Assembly: GCF_003129965.1 (NCBI RefSeq)
Contig: NZ_NRCJ01000001.1
Span: 62,001-126,000, forward strand
DNA length: 64,000 nucleotides
From: Aggregatibacter kilianii
GTDB lineage: Bacteria > Pseudomonadota > Gammaproteobacteria > Enterobacterales > Pasteurellaceae
Direction: 5' to 3'
Below the pieces are notes generated by a model that saw only the letters and a list, made by a program, of their open reading frames with translations, had not been told where the DNA came from and did not search any database. The position numbers and the translations under genes were made by a program. This document shows, in pieces, positions 27,991 to 35,993 of this stretch (positions are counted from its first letter, which is position 1; each line of letters starts with the position of its first letter).

Positions 27991-28017
27991 ACGCCGACAT
28001 CCATGTCGGTGTTTTTT
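27991..28017 (+). terminator. Terminator after the orphan lipoprotein
   Basis: Stem ACGCCGACAT / ATGTCGGTGT with a 2-nt loop followed by TTTTT, 10 nt past the stop codon. Confidence 0.85.
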
Positions 28018-28092
28018 GTTCACACATAGGGCAAACAACCAAAAAGCAACTCAAAATTCGGTGGGTTTTAGTGGAGTTTTGAATACTTTGCT

Positions 28093-28159
28093 GGCGCACG
28101 TTTCCTAACGTGTGCCTGAATATCAATTAGTTACAAGCACACGCTAGGAAGCGTGCACT
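28093..28159. repeat. Pair of related hairpins (family B)
   Basis: GGCGCACGTT/AACGTGTGCC (28093-28116) and a related inverted hairpin, AAGCACACGC...GCGTGCACT (28135-28159), separated by 18 bp. The two hairpins resemble each other in opposite orientation, like a BIME. A degenerate uptake signal with a T-rich extension precedes the pair. Confidence 0.65.
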
Positions 28160-28202
28160 ATCGTGAGGTGATTGCGAGTTTGCAAATTGAATAGATAACA
28201 CG

Positions 28203-28275
28203 TGTAGGGTGGGTTTGCTAACCCACCATAAATGAAGTCAAGATTTTATCGGTGGGCTGGCAAGCCCACCCTACA
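28203..28275. repeat. Inverted pair of GTAGGGTGGG-type palindromes
   Basis: TGTAGGGTGGGTT-TGCT-AACCCACC (28203-28227) and GGTGGGCT-GGCA-AGCCCACCCTACA (28251-28275) are two hairpins in mirror arrangement. This kind of intergenic repeat occurs in many bacteria. A relative lies at 41717-41802. Confidence 0.75.
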
Positions 28276-28340
28276 AGTTCTACAAATACAGCATTCAAAA
28301 GTGCGGTGGGCTTTGAGGTGTTTTGTAATTTGACGGTTTT

Positions 28341-28361
28341 ATAGATAGCGCGCGTCTATCG
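28341..28361. repeat. Partial family-B palindrome
   Basis: ATAGATAGCGCGCGTCTATC is a palindrome resembling the left arm at 27272 and is preceded by an uptake signal at 28299. It is truncated compared with the other copies. Confidence 0.5.
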
Positions 28362-28375
28362 AGGGGTTGTAAAAA

Positions 28376-29161
28376 TCATTTAGATTTCTTATTTTTAACT
28401 AAAAATTTACTGCCTTGAATTTTAGTTTCAAACAGATCTATTGCCGAAATCAGTGCAGATACTTTAGCATATCCGTATGTTCGTGAATCAAAATCAGAAC
28501 GAACTTTGGTCATGTATTGAACCATAGAACCTAAATATGCCCAACCATCATTATTAGCATATTCTGCAATTGCACTACGAATTAAATTCATTAGCGCCGT
28601 ATCCTGTTTTAATTTGTTTACTGGCAAACGTTCCCTGTTTACAGAGTCTTTAGCATCATCAGTTTTAACACTCTTTTCTTGTTCAGAACTAATAGTTTCT
28701 TCAATATCAACATTAGCTAATTGCAAGTTCTCAACATAAATAAATTTATGACAAGCTTTACGGAACGCTTCGGGAGTTTTCTCTTCACCAAAACCATAAA
28801 CCATAGCCCCACTTTCCCTAATACGTAAAGCTAATCGGGTAAAATCACTATCACTTGAAACAATGCAAAAACCATCAAAAATTCCGCTATGTAATAAATC
28901 CATAGCATCTATTACCATCGAAATATCTGTGGAATTCTTTTTCTTAGTATAAGAGAGTTGGTGCATTGGAATAATCGCATTTGGCAGAAGCAAATCTTTC
29001 CATTTTTTATTTAATGCCTCATCAGACCAATCACCATAAATTCTTTTTACGCTAGCAACGCCATATTTCGCAATTTCTTCAAAAACAGCTTCAATTACTT
29101 TCGGTTGCACATTATCGGCATCAATCAAGACTGCCAGTTTAGTTGTTTTTTCTAGTTCCAT
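28376..29161 (-). CDS. NYN-domain protein with C-terminal LOTUS/OST-HTH-like region
   Basis: 261 residues. The N-terminal NYN (PIN-like) nuclease domain spans about residues 8-150, with acidic metal-binding residues in AVLIDADNV, TDISMVIDAMDLL and IVSSDSDFTRLA. The C-terminal part (about 185-255) resembles the RNA-binding OST-HTH/LOTUS domain (LIRSAIAEYANNDGWAYLG), as in limkain-b1-like bacterial proteins. It probably cleaves or binds RNA, but its target is unknown. Stand-alone gene in a low-GC, repeat-rich segment. Confidence 0.85.
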   Translation of the reverse strand: MELEKTTKLAVLIDADNVQPKVIEAVFEEIAKYGVASVKRIYGDWSDEALNKKWKDLLLPNAIIPMHQLSYTKKKNSTDISMVIDAMDLLHSGIFDGFCIVSSDSDFTRLALRIRESGAMVYGFGEEKTPEAFRKACHKFIYVENLQLANVDIEETISSEQEKSVKTDDAKDSVNRERLPVNKLKQDTALMNLIRSAIAEYANNDGWAYLGSMVQYMTKVRSDFDSRTYGYAKVSALISAIDLFETKIQGSKFLVKNKKSK

Positions 29162-29296
29162 AGGTTTAATACTTATTATTGAGTTTAGTTAATTGTGGCA
29201 AAAATTTAACATATTTATACAAAATATGCTTTGATAAAAAATGTTTAAATTTTACTTCCGATAGCACCAACGTTCATACTGATGTCTTCTTTTTTG

Positions 29297-29349
29297 CCTA
29301 GGGTAACAAGTTACCCTAGGTTAGGCATAATTATTCCCCTTTGGGGAAT
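29297..29349. repeat. Half copy of the compound palindromic repeat
   Basis: CCTAGGGTAAC/GTTACCCTAGG (29297-29320), the linker TTAGGCATAATT, then ATTCCCC/GGGGAAT (29333-29349). This is the same order as the left half of the element at 12958-13010, while the first stem sequence matches that element's last hairpin. Confidence 0.8.
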
Positions 29350-29356
29350 TCAAAGT

Positions 29357-29425
29357 ACAAAAGTGCGGTCGAAATCCCAAACGTTTTTCACATCACAAAA
29401 ACACACCCAAAATCCACCGCACTTT
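29357..29425. terminator. Inverted pair of DNA uptake signals
   Basis: AAAAGTGCGGTC (from 29357) faces CCACCGCACTTTT (to about 29424), a spacing of about 45 bp. It could form a terminator, though the nearest gene ends are not adjacent (it lies about 200 bp upstream of one gene and downstream of hypE). Confidence 0.45.
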
Positions 29426-29445
29426 TCCCAATAACGCTCAAAAAA

Positions 29446-29619
29446 ACGGGTCCCCGTATAAATTGCCCGAACGACTTGGCATTTTTAGGAAAATTTCGCT
29501 TTGTCTGAGCCACGCAGTGGCGAGTCCGAAATCTTCCGTAAAGAAAATGACAACAAAGGGAGGAACAGCAATTTATCCGGGGTGTGTTCTTTGCTACTTT
29601 CTTGCACAAGCAAGAAAGT
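29446..29619. repeat. Intergenic element with inverted ends and an adjoining perfect hairpin
   Basis: CCCCGTATAAATTGC (29450-29464) and its near-perfect inverse GCAATTTATCCGGGG (29566-29580) bound about 130 bp without a credible ORF. Next to it, CTACTTTCTTGC / GCAAGAAAGTAG (29592-29619) is a perfect 12-bp stem with a 4-nt loop. The hypE stop follows at 29628. It may be a short non-autonomous mobile or REP-like element. Confidence 0.55.
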
Positions 29620-29627
29620 AGAATAAA

Positions 29628-30641
29628 TCAACAAATCCTTGGCAACGGCTCATTCATCGGCAAATCCAACAACCGTGACTGCCCGAAGCTGCCTAACAAT
29701 CGTACCTTTTTATCCGTGGTCACTTCTCCGATCACGGCGGCATTTTTGCCTAATTCATGGGAATGAAGTGCGGTCAGAATTTCAGGTGTTTTTTCAGGGG
29801 AGGCGATGATGACCAGTTTGCCTTCGTTGGCGAAGTTGAGGGCTTCTAAGCCGAGCAATTCACAAATGCCGCGCACTTCCGAACGAATCGGCAGGTCTTC
29901 TTCGTTCACTTGCATGCCTAATTGTTGGGCGGTGGCGAATTCATGCAGCACCGCATTCACGCCGCCACGGGTGGCATCGCGCACGGCTTTGACGCCGTCG
30001 ATAGGACGTAACAAATCAATGAGCGGGGCGAGAACAGCGCAGTCGCTTTTCAGATCCGTTTGAATGCCGAGGCTTTCGCGTAAGTTGAGGATGGTGGCGC
30101 CGTGTTCGCCGAGTGTGCCGCTGACAATGATATTATCGCCCGCCGCAATGCGGTGCATACCCCAGTCGATGCCTTGTGGGATCACGCCAATGCCGCTGGT
30201 GTTGATGAAAATTTTATCTACCGCACCTTTTTGCACTACTTTGGTGTCGCCCGTCACCACCTGTACGCCGGCGGCTTGGCAGGCTTGCGCCATGGCTTGA
30301 ATGATTTCTTTGAGTTCTGCGAGCGGCAAGCCTTCTTCCAAAATAAAGCCGCAGGAAAGGTATTTGGGGATCGCGCCGCATACGGCGACATCGTTTAGCG
30401 TGCCACACACGGCGAGCTTGCCGATATTGCCGCCGGGGAAGAAAATCGGGTCGATAACGAAGCTATCGGTGCTGAAAGAAAGCTGCGCCCCCTGCGCCAT
30501 GAGTTCCGCCAGCGGCAAGCGGGCTTGGTCTTCCCCTTGGGCGAGAATGGGATTGTCAAAAGCTTCGACGAAATAATCCTGAATGAGTTTTTGCATGGCA
30601 CCGCCGCCGTTGCCGTGCGCCATGGTGATAAAACCTGTCAT
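29628..30641 (-). CDS. hypE: Hydrogenase maturation protein HypE
   Basis: Dehydrates the carbamoyl group received from HypF to a thiocyanate on its C-terminal Cys, and donates CN to the HypC-HypD complex. 337 residues, PurM-like fold; MAHGNGGGAMQKLI near the start and ATP-binding blocks (FSTDSFVIDPIFFPGG, GDTKVVQKG) are seen. The chain ends LPRIC, the invariant terminal Cys motif. The ATG at 30641 shares one base with the hypD stop; a longer in-frame version was rejected. Confidence 0.95.
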   Translation of the reverse strand: MTGFITMAHGNGGGAMQKLIQDYFVEAFDNPILAQGEDQARLPLAELMAQGAQLSFSTDSFVIDPIFFPGGNIGKLAVCGTLNDVAVCGAIPKYLSCGFILEEGLPLAELKEIIQAMAQACQAAGVQVVTGDTKVVQKGAVDKIFINTSGIGVIPQGIDWGMHRIAAGDNIIVSGTLGEHGATILNLRESLGIQTDLKSDCAVLAPLIDLLRPIDGVKAVRDATRGGVNAVLHEFATAQQLGMQVNEEDLPIRSEVRGICELLGLEALNFANEGKLVIIASPEKTPEILTALHSHELGKNAAVIGEVTTDKKVRLLGSFGQSRLLDLPMNEPLPRIC

Positions 30642-31753
30642 TATTCTCTCCGATATTGATAGTAGGCGGCGCATGCCCCTTCCGAGGACACCATCAAGGC
30701 GCCGTAGGCGTTGTCCGGGTTACATTGCGTGCCGAATAACGGGCAATCGCAGGGTTTGCATTTGCCGGTGAGTACATCGCCGCAGCGGGAATTCGGGTCG
30801 TCCGCCACTTGTTGCGGATGACTGTGGAAATACACTTCCGCGTCAAAGCGCTTATAAGCGTCGGTGAGTTCCACGCCGGATTCTTCAATTTCGCCCAAGC
30901 CGCGCCATTCGCTGGATTTTTTCAGTTGGAACACCTCATGCATCGCCTTTTGCGCCAACAGGTTGCCTTCGGAATGCACGATACGTTTATATTGGTTTTC
31001 GATTTCACAACGCCCGTCCACGAACTGTTGCACCAACATCACGATGGCTTGCAAAATATCCAACGGTTCAAAGCCCGTAATCACGAACGGTTTGTGGTAT
31101 TTGTCCACGATGGATTGATAAGGCGACGCGCCGATCACCATACTCACATGGCCGGGCGCGATAAAGCCGTCGATTTTCACATAATCTTGCGAAAGCAGGC
31201 TGTGCAGGGTGGGGATAATGGTGATGTTTTGACACACCACCCAGAAATTTTGCAGATTCAGTTTTTTCGCGTGTTGAAGGGTCACCGCCGCGCTCGGCAT
31301 GGTGGTTTCAAAACCGAGGGAAAAGAACACCACGTTTCTATCGGGATTGTTCACCGCAATATTCAGCGCATCCAACGGCGAATACACGATACGCACGTCG
31401 GCGCCTTTTGCTTTGGCTTCCAGCAGGGAACCGCGCCGCCCTTTCACCCGCATGGCATCGCCGAAGGTACAGAAAATCACGCCGGGCTTTTGCGCGATTT
31501 CAATGCACACGTCAATGCGCCCCATGGGCAACACGCACACCGGGCAGCCCGGGCCGTGAATGAATTCGATACTTTTCGGCAGCAGGCGATCTAAACCGAA
31601 TTTAAAAATCGTATGGGTATGCCCGCCGCACACTTCCATTAAATACAAGGGATTTTCCGGCGTAAAGTGCGGTAGTTTTTCCATGAGTTTTTGCAAACGC
31701 TCCACCAAACTTTTCGCCAGTTTCGGATCGCGAAATTCATCAATGAATTGCAT
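30641..31753 (-). CDS. hypD: Hydrogenase maturation protein HypD
   Basis: Iron-sulfur scaffold on which the Fe(CN)2CO unit is built with HypC and HypE. 370 residues (E. coli about 373). Seen are CGGHTHTIFKFG, GPGCPVCVLP, FFSLGFETTMPS and the C-terminal [4Fe-4S] cysteines (SRCGDVL, CKPCDCPLFGTQC). It lies 26 nt downstream of hypB with TAATG coupling to hypE. No hypC lies between hypB and hypD, unlike the hypABCDE order I recall from E. coli. Confidence 0.95.
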   Translation of the reverse strand: MQFIDEFRDPKLAKSLVERLQKLMEKLPHFTPENPLYLMEVCGGHTHTIFKFGLDRLLPKSIEFIHGPGCPVCVLPMGRIDVCIEIAQKPGVIFCTFGDAMRVKGRRGSLLEAKAKGADVRIVYSPLDALNIAVNNPDRNVVFFSLGFETTMPSAAVTLQHAKKLNLQNFWVVCQNITIIPTLHSLLSQDYVKIDGFIAPGHVSMVIGASPYQSIVDKYHKPFVITGFEPLDILQAIVMLVQQFVDGRCEIENQYKRIVHSEGNLLAQKAMHEVFQLKKSSEWRGLGEIEESGVELTDAYKRFDAEVYFHSHPQQVADDPNSRCGDVLTGKCKPCDCPLFGTQCNPDNAYGALMVSSEGACAAYYQYRRE

Positions 31754-31779
31754 AACAGTCTCCTTACTGCGCGATGATG

Positions 31780-32586
31780 TTAAGCGTTTTGCAACCAGTT
31801 CAACCAGTCTTTTAAACCTTCGCCGGTGGTGGCGGAAAGTTGAATCACGTCAATTTGCGGGTTCACCTGTTTGGCGTAGGCGATACATTTTTCTACGTCG
31901 AAATTGAGGTACGGCAACAAGTCGATTTTATTTAAAATCATCAACTTGGACGCAGCGAACATATGCGGGTATTTCAGCGGTTTGTCTTCGCCTTCCGTGA
32001 CCGACAAAATCACCACTTTCGCTTTTTCGCCCAAATCGAATTCCGACGGGCACACCAAATTGCCCACGTTTTCGATAAACAGCAGGCTATCTTGTTTCGG
32101 CTCCAGTTTGAACAGCGCGTCGTTGATCATTTGCGCATCCAAATGGCAACCTTTGCCGGTGTTCACCTGAATCGCCGACACGCCGGTGGCGCGAATGCGA
32201 TCCGCATCATTTTCCGTTTGTTGATCCCCTTCGATCACATAACAAGTGCGGTCGTTTTTCAGCGCGTTTAGCGTGGTGGTGAGCAAGGTGGTTTTGCCGG
32301 AACCCGGGCTGGACACCAGATTCAGCGCAAGAATGCGCTGTTGTTGGAAAAGAAAACGGTTGTGCGCCGCAATTTGATTATTTTTGCCTAATACATCCTG
32401 CTCGACTTTTAACAGGCGTTTTTGCGTTTCGGTCGCCTCTGATGGATGTTCTGCCGAATGAAATTTGAAATGAGAAAAGTCCGGATTTTTGACTGCACTT
32501 TGGGTGCCGTCATAATCATGATGAGAATGCGCCACTTCGCCGATTCTGACTTGTTCGGGATGGCCGCAACCACAAGTCGTACACAT
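31780..32586 (-). CDS. hypB: Hydrogenase nickel incorporation GTPase HypB
   Basis: GTPase that delivers nickel to the hydrogenase large subunit together with HypA. 268 residues. The N-terminal high-affinity nickel motif [12 protein letters not shown] is present, followed by a short His-bearing linker ([16 protein letters not shown]) that is not an extended poly-His store. G1 is [11 protein letters not shown], a metal-binding Cys-His is in GKGCHLDAQ, and the G4-like NKIDLLPYL follows. The gene is first of hypBDE; a hypA partner is not in the window. Confidence 0.94.
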   Translation of the reverse strand: MCTTCGCGHPEQVRIGEVAHSHHDYDGTQSAVKNPDFSHFKFHSAEHPSEATETQKRLLKVEQDVLGKNNQIAAHNRFLFQQQRILALNLVSSPGSGKTTLLTTTLNALKNDRTCYVIEGDQQTENDADRIRATGVSAIQVNTGKGCHLDAQMINDALFKLEPKQDSLLFIENVGNLVCPSEFDLGEKAKVVILSVTEGEDKPLKYPHMFAASKLMILNKIDLLPYLNFDVEKCIAYAKQVNPQIDVIQLSATTGEGLKDWLNWLQNA

Positions 32587-32664
32587 ATTATCCCCCTGAT
32601 TTATCGCTATAAAATAAGAATGTTATAAGGATAGCACAACGCCCGTGCGGGGTTTTGATTGAGA

Positions 32665-33288
32665 TCATAAAGTCAGAATATCGTCCGCCAATTGCGCGGT
32701 AAAGCCCCGATGATGGGACGCCACCAACATAGGCAACGACAGTTCGCGCAAAAGTGCGGTCAGTTTTTCGGTATTTTTGCTATCCAATCCGTTGGTCGGC
32801 TCATCTAACAGTAACATTTTCGGCTGCATCGCCAACACGCCCGCCAGCGCCGTGAAATTTTTTTCGCCGCCGGACAACGTATGCACGGTGCGATCCTGCA
32901 AATGCGCAATACCCAAGCGTTCCAGTTGCTGCAAGGCGACGGCATACGCCTGTTGGCGCGAAAGTCCCTGATTCAACGGACCGAACGCCACATCGTCCAA
33001 CACTGTCGGACCGAACAGTTGATCGTCCGCGTGCTGAAAACACAAACCGACGGTGCCTCGAAACGGCGCAAAATCGTTTTCTTCCCGACACAACTGCCCG
33101 AACAGGCGAATCTCGCCCCTTGTCACGGGCACAAAACCAAGCAACGCGAGCAACAACGTGGTTTTCCCCGTGCCGATTTCACCCTGCACGAAAAAACGTT
33201 GTTCCGCTTCAATTTGGAAAGACAGATTGTCGATAATCCGCCGTTCGCCCCGTTTAATTTGCAATTCGTTGACTTGTAAAATCGTCAT
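32665..33288 (-). CDS. cbiO: ECF-type nickel transporter ATPase CbiO/NikO
   Basis: ATPase of an energy-coupling-factor transporter, 207 residues. Walker A is GEIGTGKTTLL, the Q-loop is LCFQHADDQLFGPTV, the signature is LSGGEKN, Walker B is MLLLDEPTNG and the switch His lies in VASHH. I use the ATG at 33288; a GTG three codons earlier is possible. Last gene of cbiKLMQO. Its placement next to hypBDE indicates nickel rather than cobalt as the substrate. Confidence 0.9.
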   Translation of the reverse strand: MTILQVNELQIKRGERRIIDNLSFQIEAEQRFFVQGEIGTGKTTLLLALLGFVPVTRGEIRLFGQLCREENDFAPFRGTVGLCFQHADDQLFGPTVLDDVAFGPLNQGLSRQQAYAVALQQLERLGIAHLQDRTVHTLSGGEKNFTALAGVLAMQPKMLLLDEPTNGLDSKNTEKLTALLRELSLPMLVASHHRGFTAQLADDILTL

Positions 33289-33298
33289 TTTTCCCACT

Positions 33299-33964
33299 TC
33301 ACTCTGTTCTGCTTAATCTTGTCTGCTCACCGAACCGAAAGCCCCGACATTTGAGGGCGATTTGCGCCGTTTCCGCTTTCAGCAAGGCATGCACCAACAA
33401 CAGCGCCACCCGTTGCGCCGTGACATACAGGGTTCGGCGATTCACTCCGGCGCGATAACCCCGCGCGCGCATTGCCAAATCCATCTTTTGCCGTAACTCG
33501 CCCAACAGCGCAATATAACGCACCGTCAACACAAACAACCAAATCAGCTTTGGCGGCAGCGGCAGTTTGCCGATCGCCTGCACTAACACCGCGTCGTTCA
33601 TTTTCCACAGCAACAGCCACAGAGAAAACAACAGCAGATTCATGCGCAAACTAATTAATAGCGCCGTTTCCATGCCAGCAGGATTCAGCTCAATGCCGTC
33701 GGCACCGATACGCCAGCTTAACGTTGCCCAAAGTAACAACGTGAAACCATTGAACACCAGCCAGCGTTTAATATAGGGGAAATAAGGTTCACGCCCGCGA
33801 TAAATCAGTGCCGCCAAAAACACCAACGCCGCGCCGTTTAACCATAACAATAAAGAAGGCTGCGACAAGGCGCTGATCACCAAGCCCCAAAGAAACAGGT
33901 AAATCAAGCGTAAATGCGGCGCAAAAAAGTGCGGTGCAAAAAAACGCTGAAATCGGGTGCTCAT
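33299..33964 (-). CDS. cbiQ: ECF-type nickel transporter transmembrane component CbiQ/NikQ
   Basis: T-component that couples the ATPase to the substrate-binding CbiM, 221 residues with about five helices. The coupling-helix motif AMRARGYR is present, with a second Ala/Cys-Arg-Gly element (LKCRGFRFG) near the C-terminus. The ATG overlaps the cbiM stop (ATGA). Family assignment is good; substrate is inferred from neighbours. Confidence 0.88.
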   Translation of the reverse strand: MSTRFQRFFAPHFFAPHLRLIYLFLWGLVISALSQPSLLLWLNGAALVFLAALIYRGREPYFPYIKRWLVFNGFTLLLWATLSWRIGADGIELNPAGMETALLISLRMNLLLFSLWLLLWKMNDAVLVQAIGKLPLPPKLIWLFVLTVRYIALLGELRQKMDLAMRARGYRAGVNRRTLYVTAQRVALLLVHALLKAETAQIALKCRGFRFGEQTRLSRTE

Positions 33965-34614
33965 TGCGCACACCGTTTGGTGTAGCCGATGGCTTTTTGT
34001 GAAGTGGCAATAGGCTGCAATGCGGTAGGATACATTTTACCGAGCAGCGAAATCACGCCGTAGCTGATGATGCCGTCCAGTACGAATACCGGCAAATGAG
34101 ACAGCAACAGCAAGGCGATTAAATCTTGGTAATGTTTGCCGCCGTCCAACGCCAACACAAGGGACGCCAACGCGCCCGCACCGCCCACGCCGATTACGCC
34201 GACACCCACACCGGTGAGCAATTTCGCCATGCGGCCCATGTCCGGTTGCAAATAACCGCGCAATACATAATGCGCCGCCACCGCCGGCAGCGCCATGACG
34301 CACAAATTCACGCCCAACACGGCAAAGCCGCCGAAAGAGAAAAACAACACCTGCAACAACAAGGCAATAAGAAAAGCGGGGAACACCGCCCAACCGAGAA
34401 ACAGCCCCGCCATGCCGTTTAAAATCAAATGAACGCTACCGATGCCCACAGGCACATGAATGGTGCCGGCGACAAAAAACGCCGCTGCAAAAAGCGCCGT
34501 TAACGGCAAACGTTCGTTATCCAGGCGGCGCAACCCCACTGCCACACCGACCACCGCCAAAGCCACTCCCGCCAAGAGCACCGGTGTGTGCAACACGCCT
34601 TCCGATAAATGCAT
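33961..34614 (-). CDS. cbiM: ECF-type nickel transporter substrate component CbiM/NikM
   Basis: S-component that binds the metal ion. 217 residues, about seven helices. The N-terminus MHLSEGVLH fits the family rule that the amino group and His2 coordinate the metal; HVPVGIGSVHLILNGM supplies further His residues. It directly abuts cbiL (34614) and overlaps cbiQ. The gene set K-L-M-Q-O matches nickel uptake clusters described in Pasteurellaceae such as A. pleuropneumoniae, as I recall. Confidence 0.9.
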   Translation of the reverse strand: MHLSEGVLHTPVLLAGVALAVVGVAVGLRRLDNERLPLTALFAAAFFVAGTIHVPVGIGSVHLILNGMAGLFLGWAVFPAFLIALLLQVLFFSFGGFAVLGVNLCVMALPAVAAHYVLRGYLQPDMGRMAKLLTGVGVGVIGVGGAGALASLVLALDGGKHYQDLIALLLLSHLPVFVLDGIISYGVISLLGKMYPTALQPIATSQKAIGYTKRCAQ

Positions 34615-35120
34615 TATTGATGTCCTTTTCTTAATTTACGGGCTTTCCACCAAGCGGCGATGCCCGCAATTCCCACAATGTAACCGATTCCGCCCAAAAT
34701 ATCGTGCAGATAAATTTTATCGCGCAACTGCGCAATGTCGCCGCGCAACAACAGCAGCGTTTCATCGTGCGTTTGATTCGCTACGCCGGACTTCGCCGTA
34801 ACACGATCCGCCACCACCGTCGCCCGATGACCTTCCTCCCCTTCCACCACCACTTTTAAGGCGATATTCGGATCCGCCTTTAAGGGAAGGTGAAAATAAC
34901 CGCCATTGTCGGTTTTGCCCGTCAGTAACGGTTGATTTTCCCCATGACGCAACACTTCCACATAGGTTTCGGCGGCGGGGGTCATATCGGAATAATAGGA
35001 TTTTCCCGTGACGGTCTGCCCGTCATACTGGGCGAACACATAAAGGGCGTGCGCCAAGGCATGAGGGGCAGACAATAACAAGGGGAAAAGTGCGGTCAGA
35101 ATACGCAGCGTTTTTTTCAT
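34614..35120 (-). CDS. cbiL: Nickel ECF transporter accessory protein CbiL/NikL
   Basis: 168 residues with an N-terminal Sec signal (cleavage near APHALAHA), a small beta-rich periplasmic domain (about residues 25-125) and one C-terminal transmembrane helix (IVGIAGIAAWW) with a basic cytoplasmic end. The mature chain would start near an Ala-His (AHALYVFAQ), which could contribute metal ligands. Location between cbiK and cbiM with one-base overlap to cbiM supports the call; no enzymatic motif is visible. Confidence 0.82.
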   Translation of the reverse strand: MKKTLRILTALFPLLLSAPHALAHALYVFAQYDGQTVTGKSYYSDMTPAAETYVEVLRHGENQPLLTGKTDNGGYFHLPLKADPNIALKVVVEGEEGHRATVVADRVTAKSGVANQTHDETLLLLRGDIAQLRDKIYLHDILGGIGYIVGIAGIAAWWKARKLRKGHQ

Positions 35121-35126
35121 TGCGCC

Positions 35127-35822
35127 CTACTCCGCCTCAAAGGTCAGCATATATTCCACCGAGCGGCGATCGTAATCGGGATTGCTTTTCACATTTTCCT
35201 CAAACTCCGCCCAGACTTTGTTGTAACCTGCCTGCGGCGTGAATTCGGCAATGCCTTTGTCGTTGGTCAGGTTAAACGGCGCGTCTTCGCCTAAGCCCAC
35301 CTTGATGTTTTTCACCGGCTTGCCTTGATGCAATACCAGAATCGGCAACGGCTTACCGGCTTTCGGCTGCGCCTGCGGCACAAGCTCATATTCCATGTCG
35401 TGCGCCTTCATTGCTTGTTCGTCCCAATGCAATACCGCCTTGCCGAATTTAATCGGGTTCACGGCAAATTCTGCGCTCGGCTCCTGTTGTTTGCTTTTTT
35501 CTACAAATTTGCCGCTCGGCAGTTTTGACCAAATGCCGTTATCGAAACGAATAAACACCAGTGAGGCGTTATCGGCGTTGAGATAGGCTTCGCCTTGTTT
35601 GAATTGATAGGCAGCGTTGGTGATGTTGCCTTTGCTATCCAGCAACTTGATGGCTTTTAGCTTTTGTTCGGGATAAATTTCTGTCTGTTCATGACCAAAT
35701 TTCACGACATATTGTCCTGCAGAATCCGCCTCCTTAACGGGCTCCAACCAGACGTTATGTGCGTTAGCGACGGACGCCGCAAAAAGTGCGGTAAAAATGG
35801 CTGTTGTTTTTGTGAATTTCAT
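35127..35822 (-). CDS. cbiK: Periplasmic nickel-binding component CbiK/NikK (DUF4198)
   Basis: 231 residues from the ATG at 35822, which has AAAAGGAGAG upstream; a longer open frame to 35957 adds non-family sequence. The Sec signal (FAASVANA) would leave a mature N-terminal His (HNVWLEPV), a feature suited to metal binding through the amino group and His. Further His residues are at GHEQTEIYPEQK and VLHWDEQAMKAHDMEY. First gene of cbiKLMQO; it should hand nickel to the CbiM/L complex. Confidence 0.85.
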   Translation of the reverse strand: MKFTKTTAIFTALFAASVANAHNVWLEPVKEADSAGQYVVKFGHEQTEIYPEQKLKAIKLLDSKGNITNAAYQFKQGEAYLNADNASLVFIRFDNGIWSKLPSGKFVEKSKQQEPSAEFAVNPIKFGKAVLHWDEQAMKAHDMEYELVPQAQPKAGKPLPILVLHQGKPVKNIKVGLGEDAPFNLTNDKGIAEFTPQAGYNKVWAEFEENVKSNPDYDRRSVEYMLTFEAE

Positions 35823-35993
35823 GTGATCTCTCCTTTTATCATTGAATTTAGCCCATGATAAAATATGAAGTAACTTTAGAATCAAGTATTTTTTTAAGAG
35901 AAATAGACGAAAAATGAGGAAGATAGCGAAAGGCAAAATGGATTCCGCGCACGACACAACCGCACGCGGAGCGATGCTTAAAGGGAGAAATAA

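Noticed and set aside
29388-29609. Open frame of 73 codons on the minus strand
   Set aside because: It lies across an inverted-repeat element and uptake signals, and has no recognisable protein sequence.
26161-29619. Possible CRISPR array, because of many palindromic repeats
   Set aside because: The repeats are of different families, irregularly spaced and without unique spacers or cas genes.
30809-31594. A long open frame (261 codons) antisense to hypD
   Set aside because: It is a shadow of hypD, has no ribosome binding site and its residues (His- and Arg-rich) follow from antisense codon bias.
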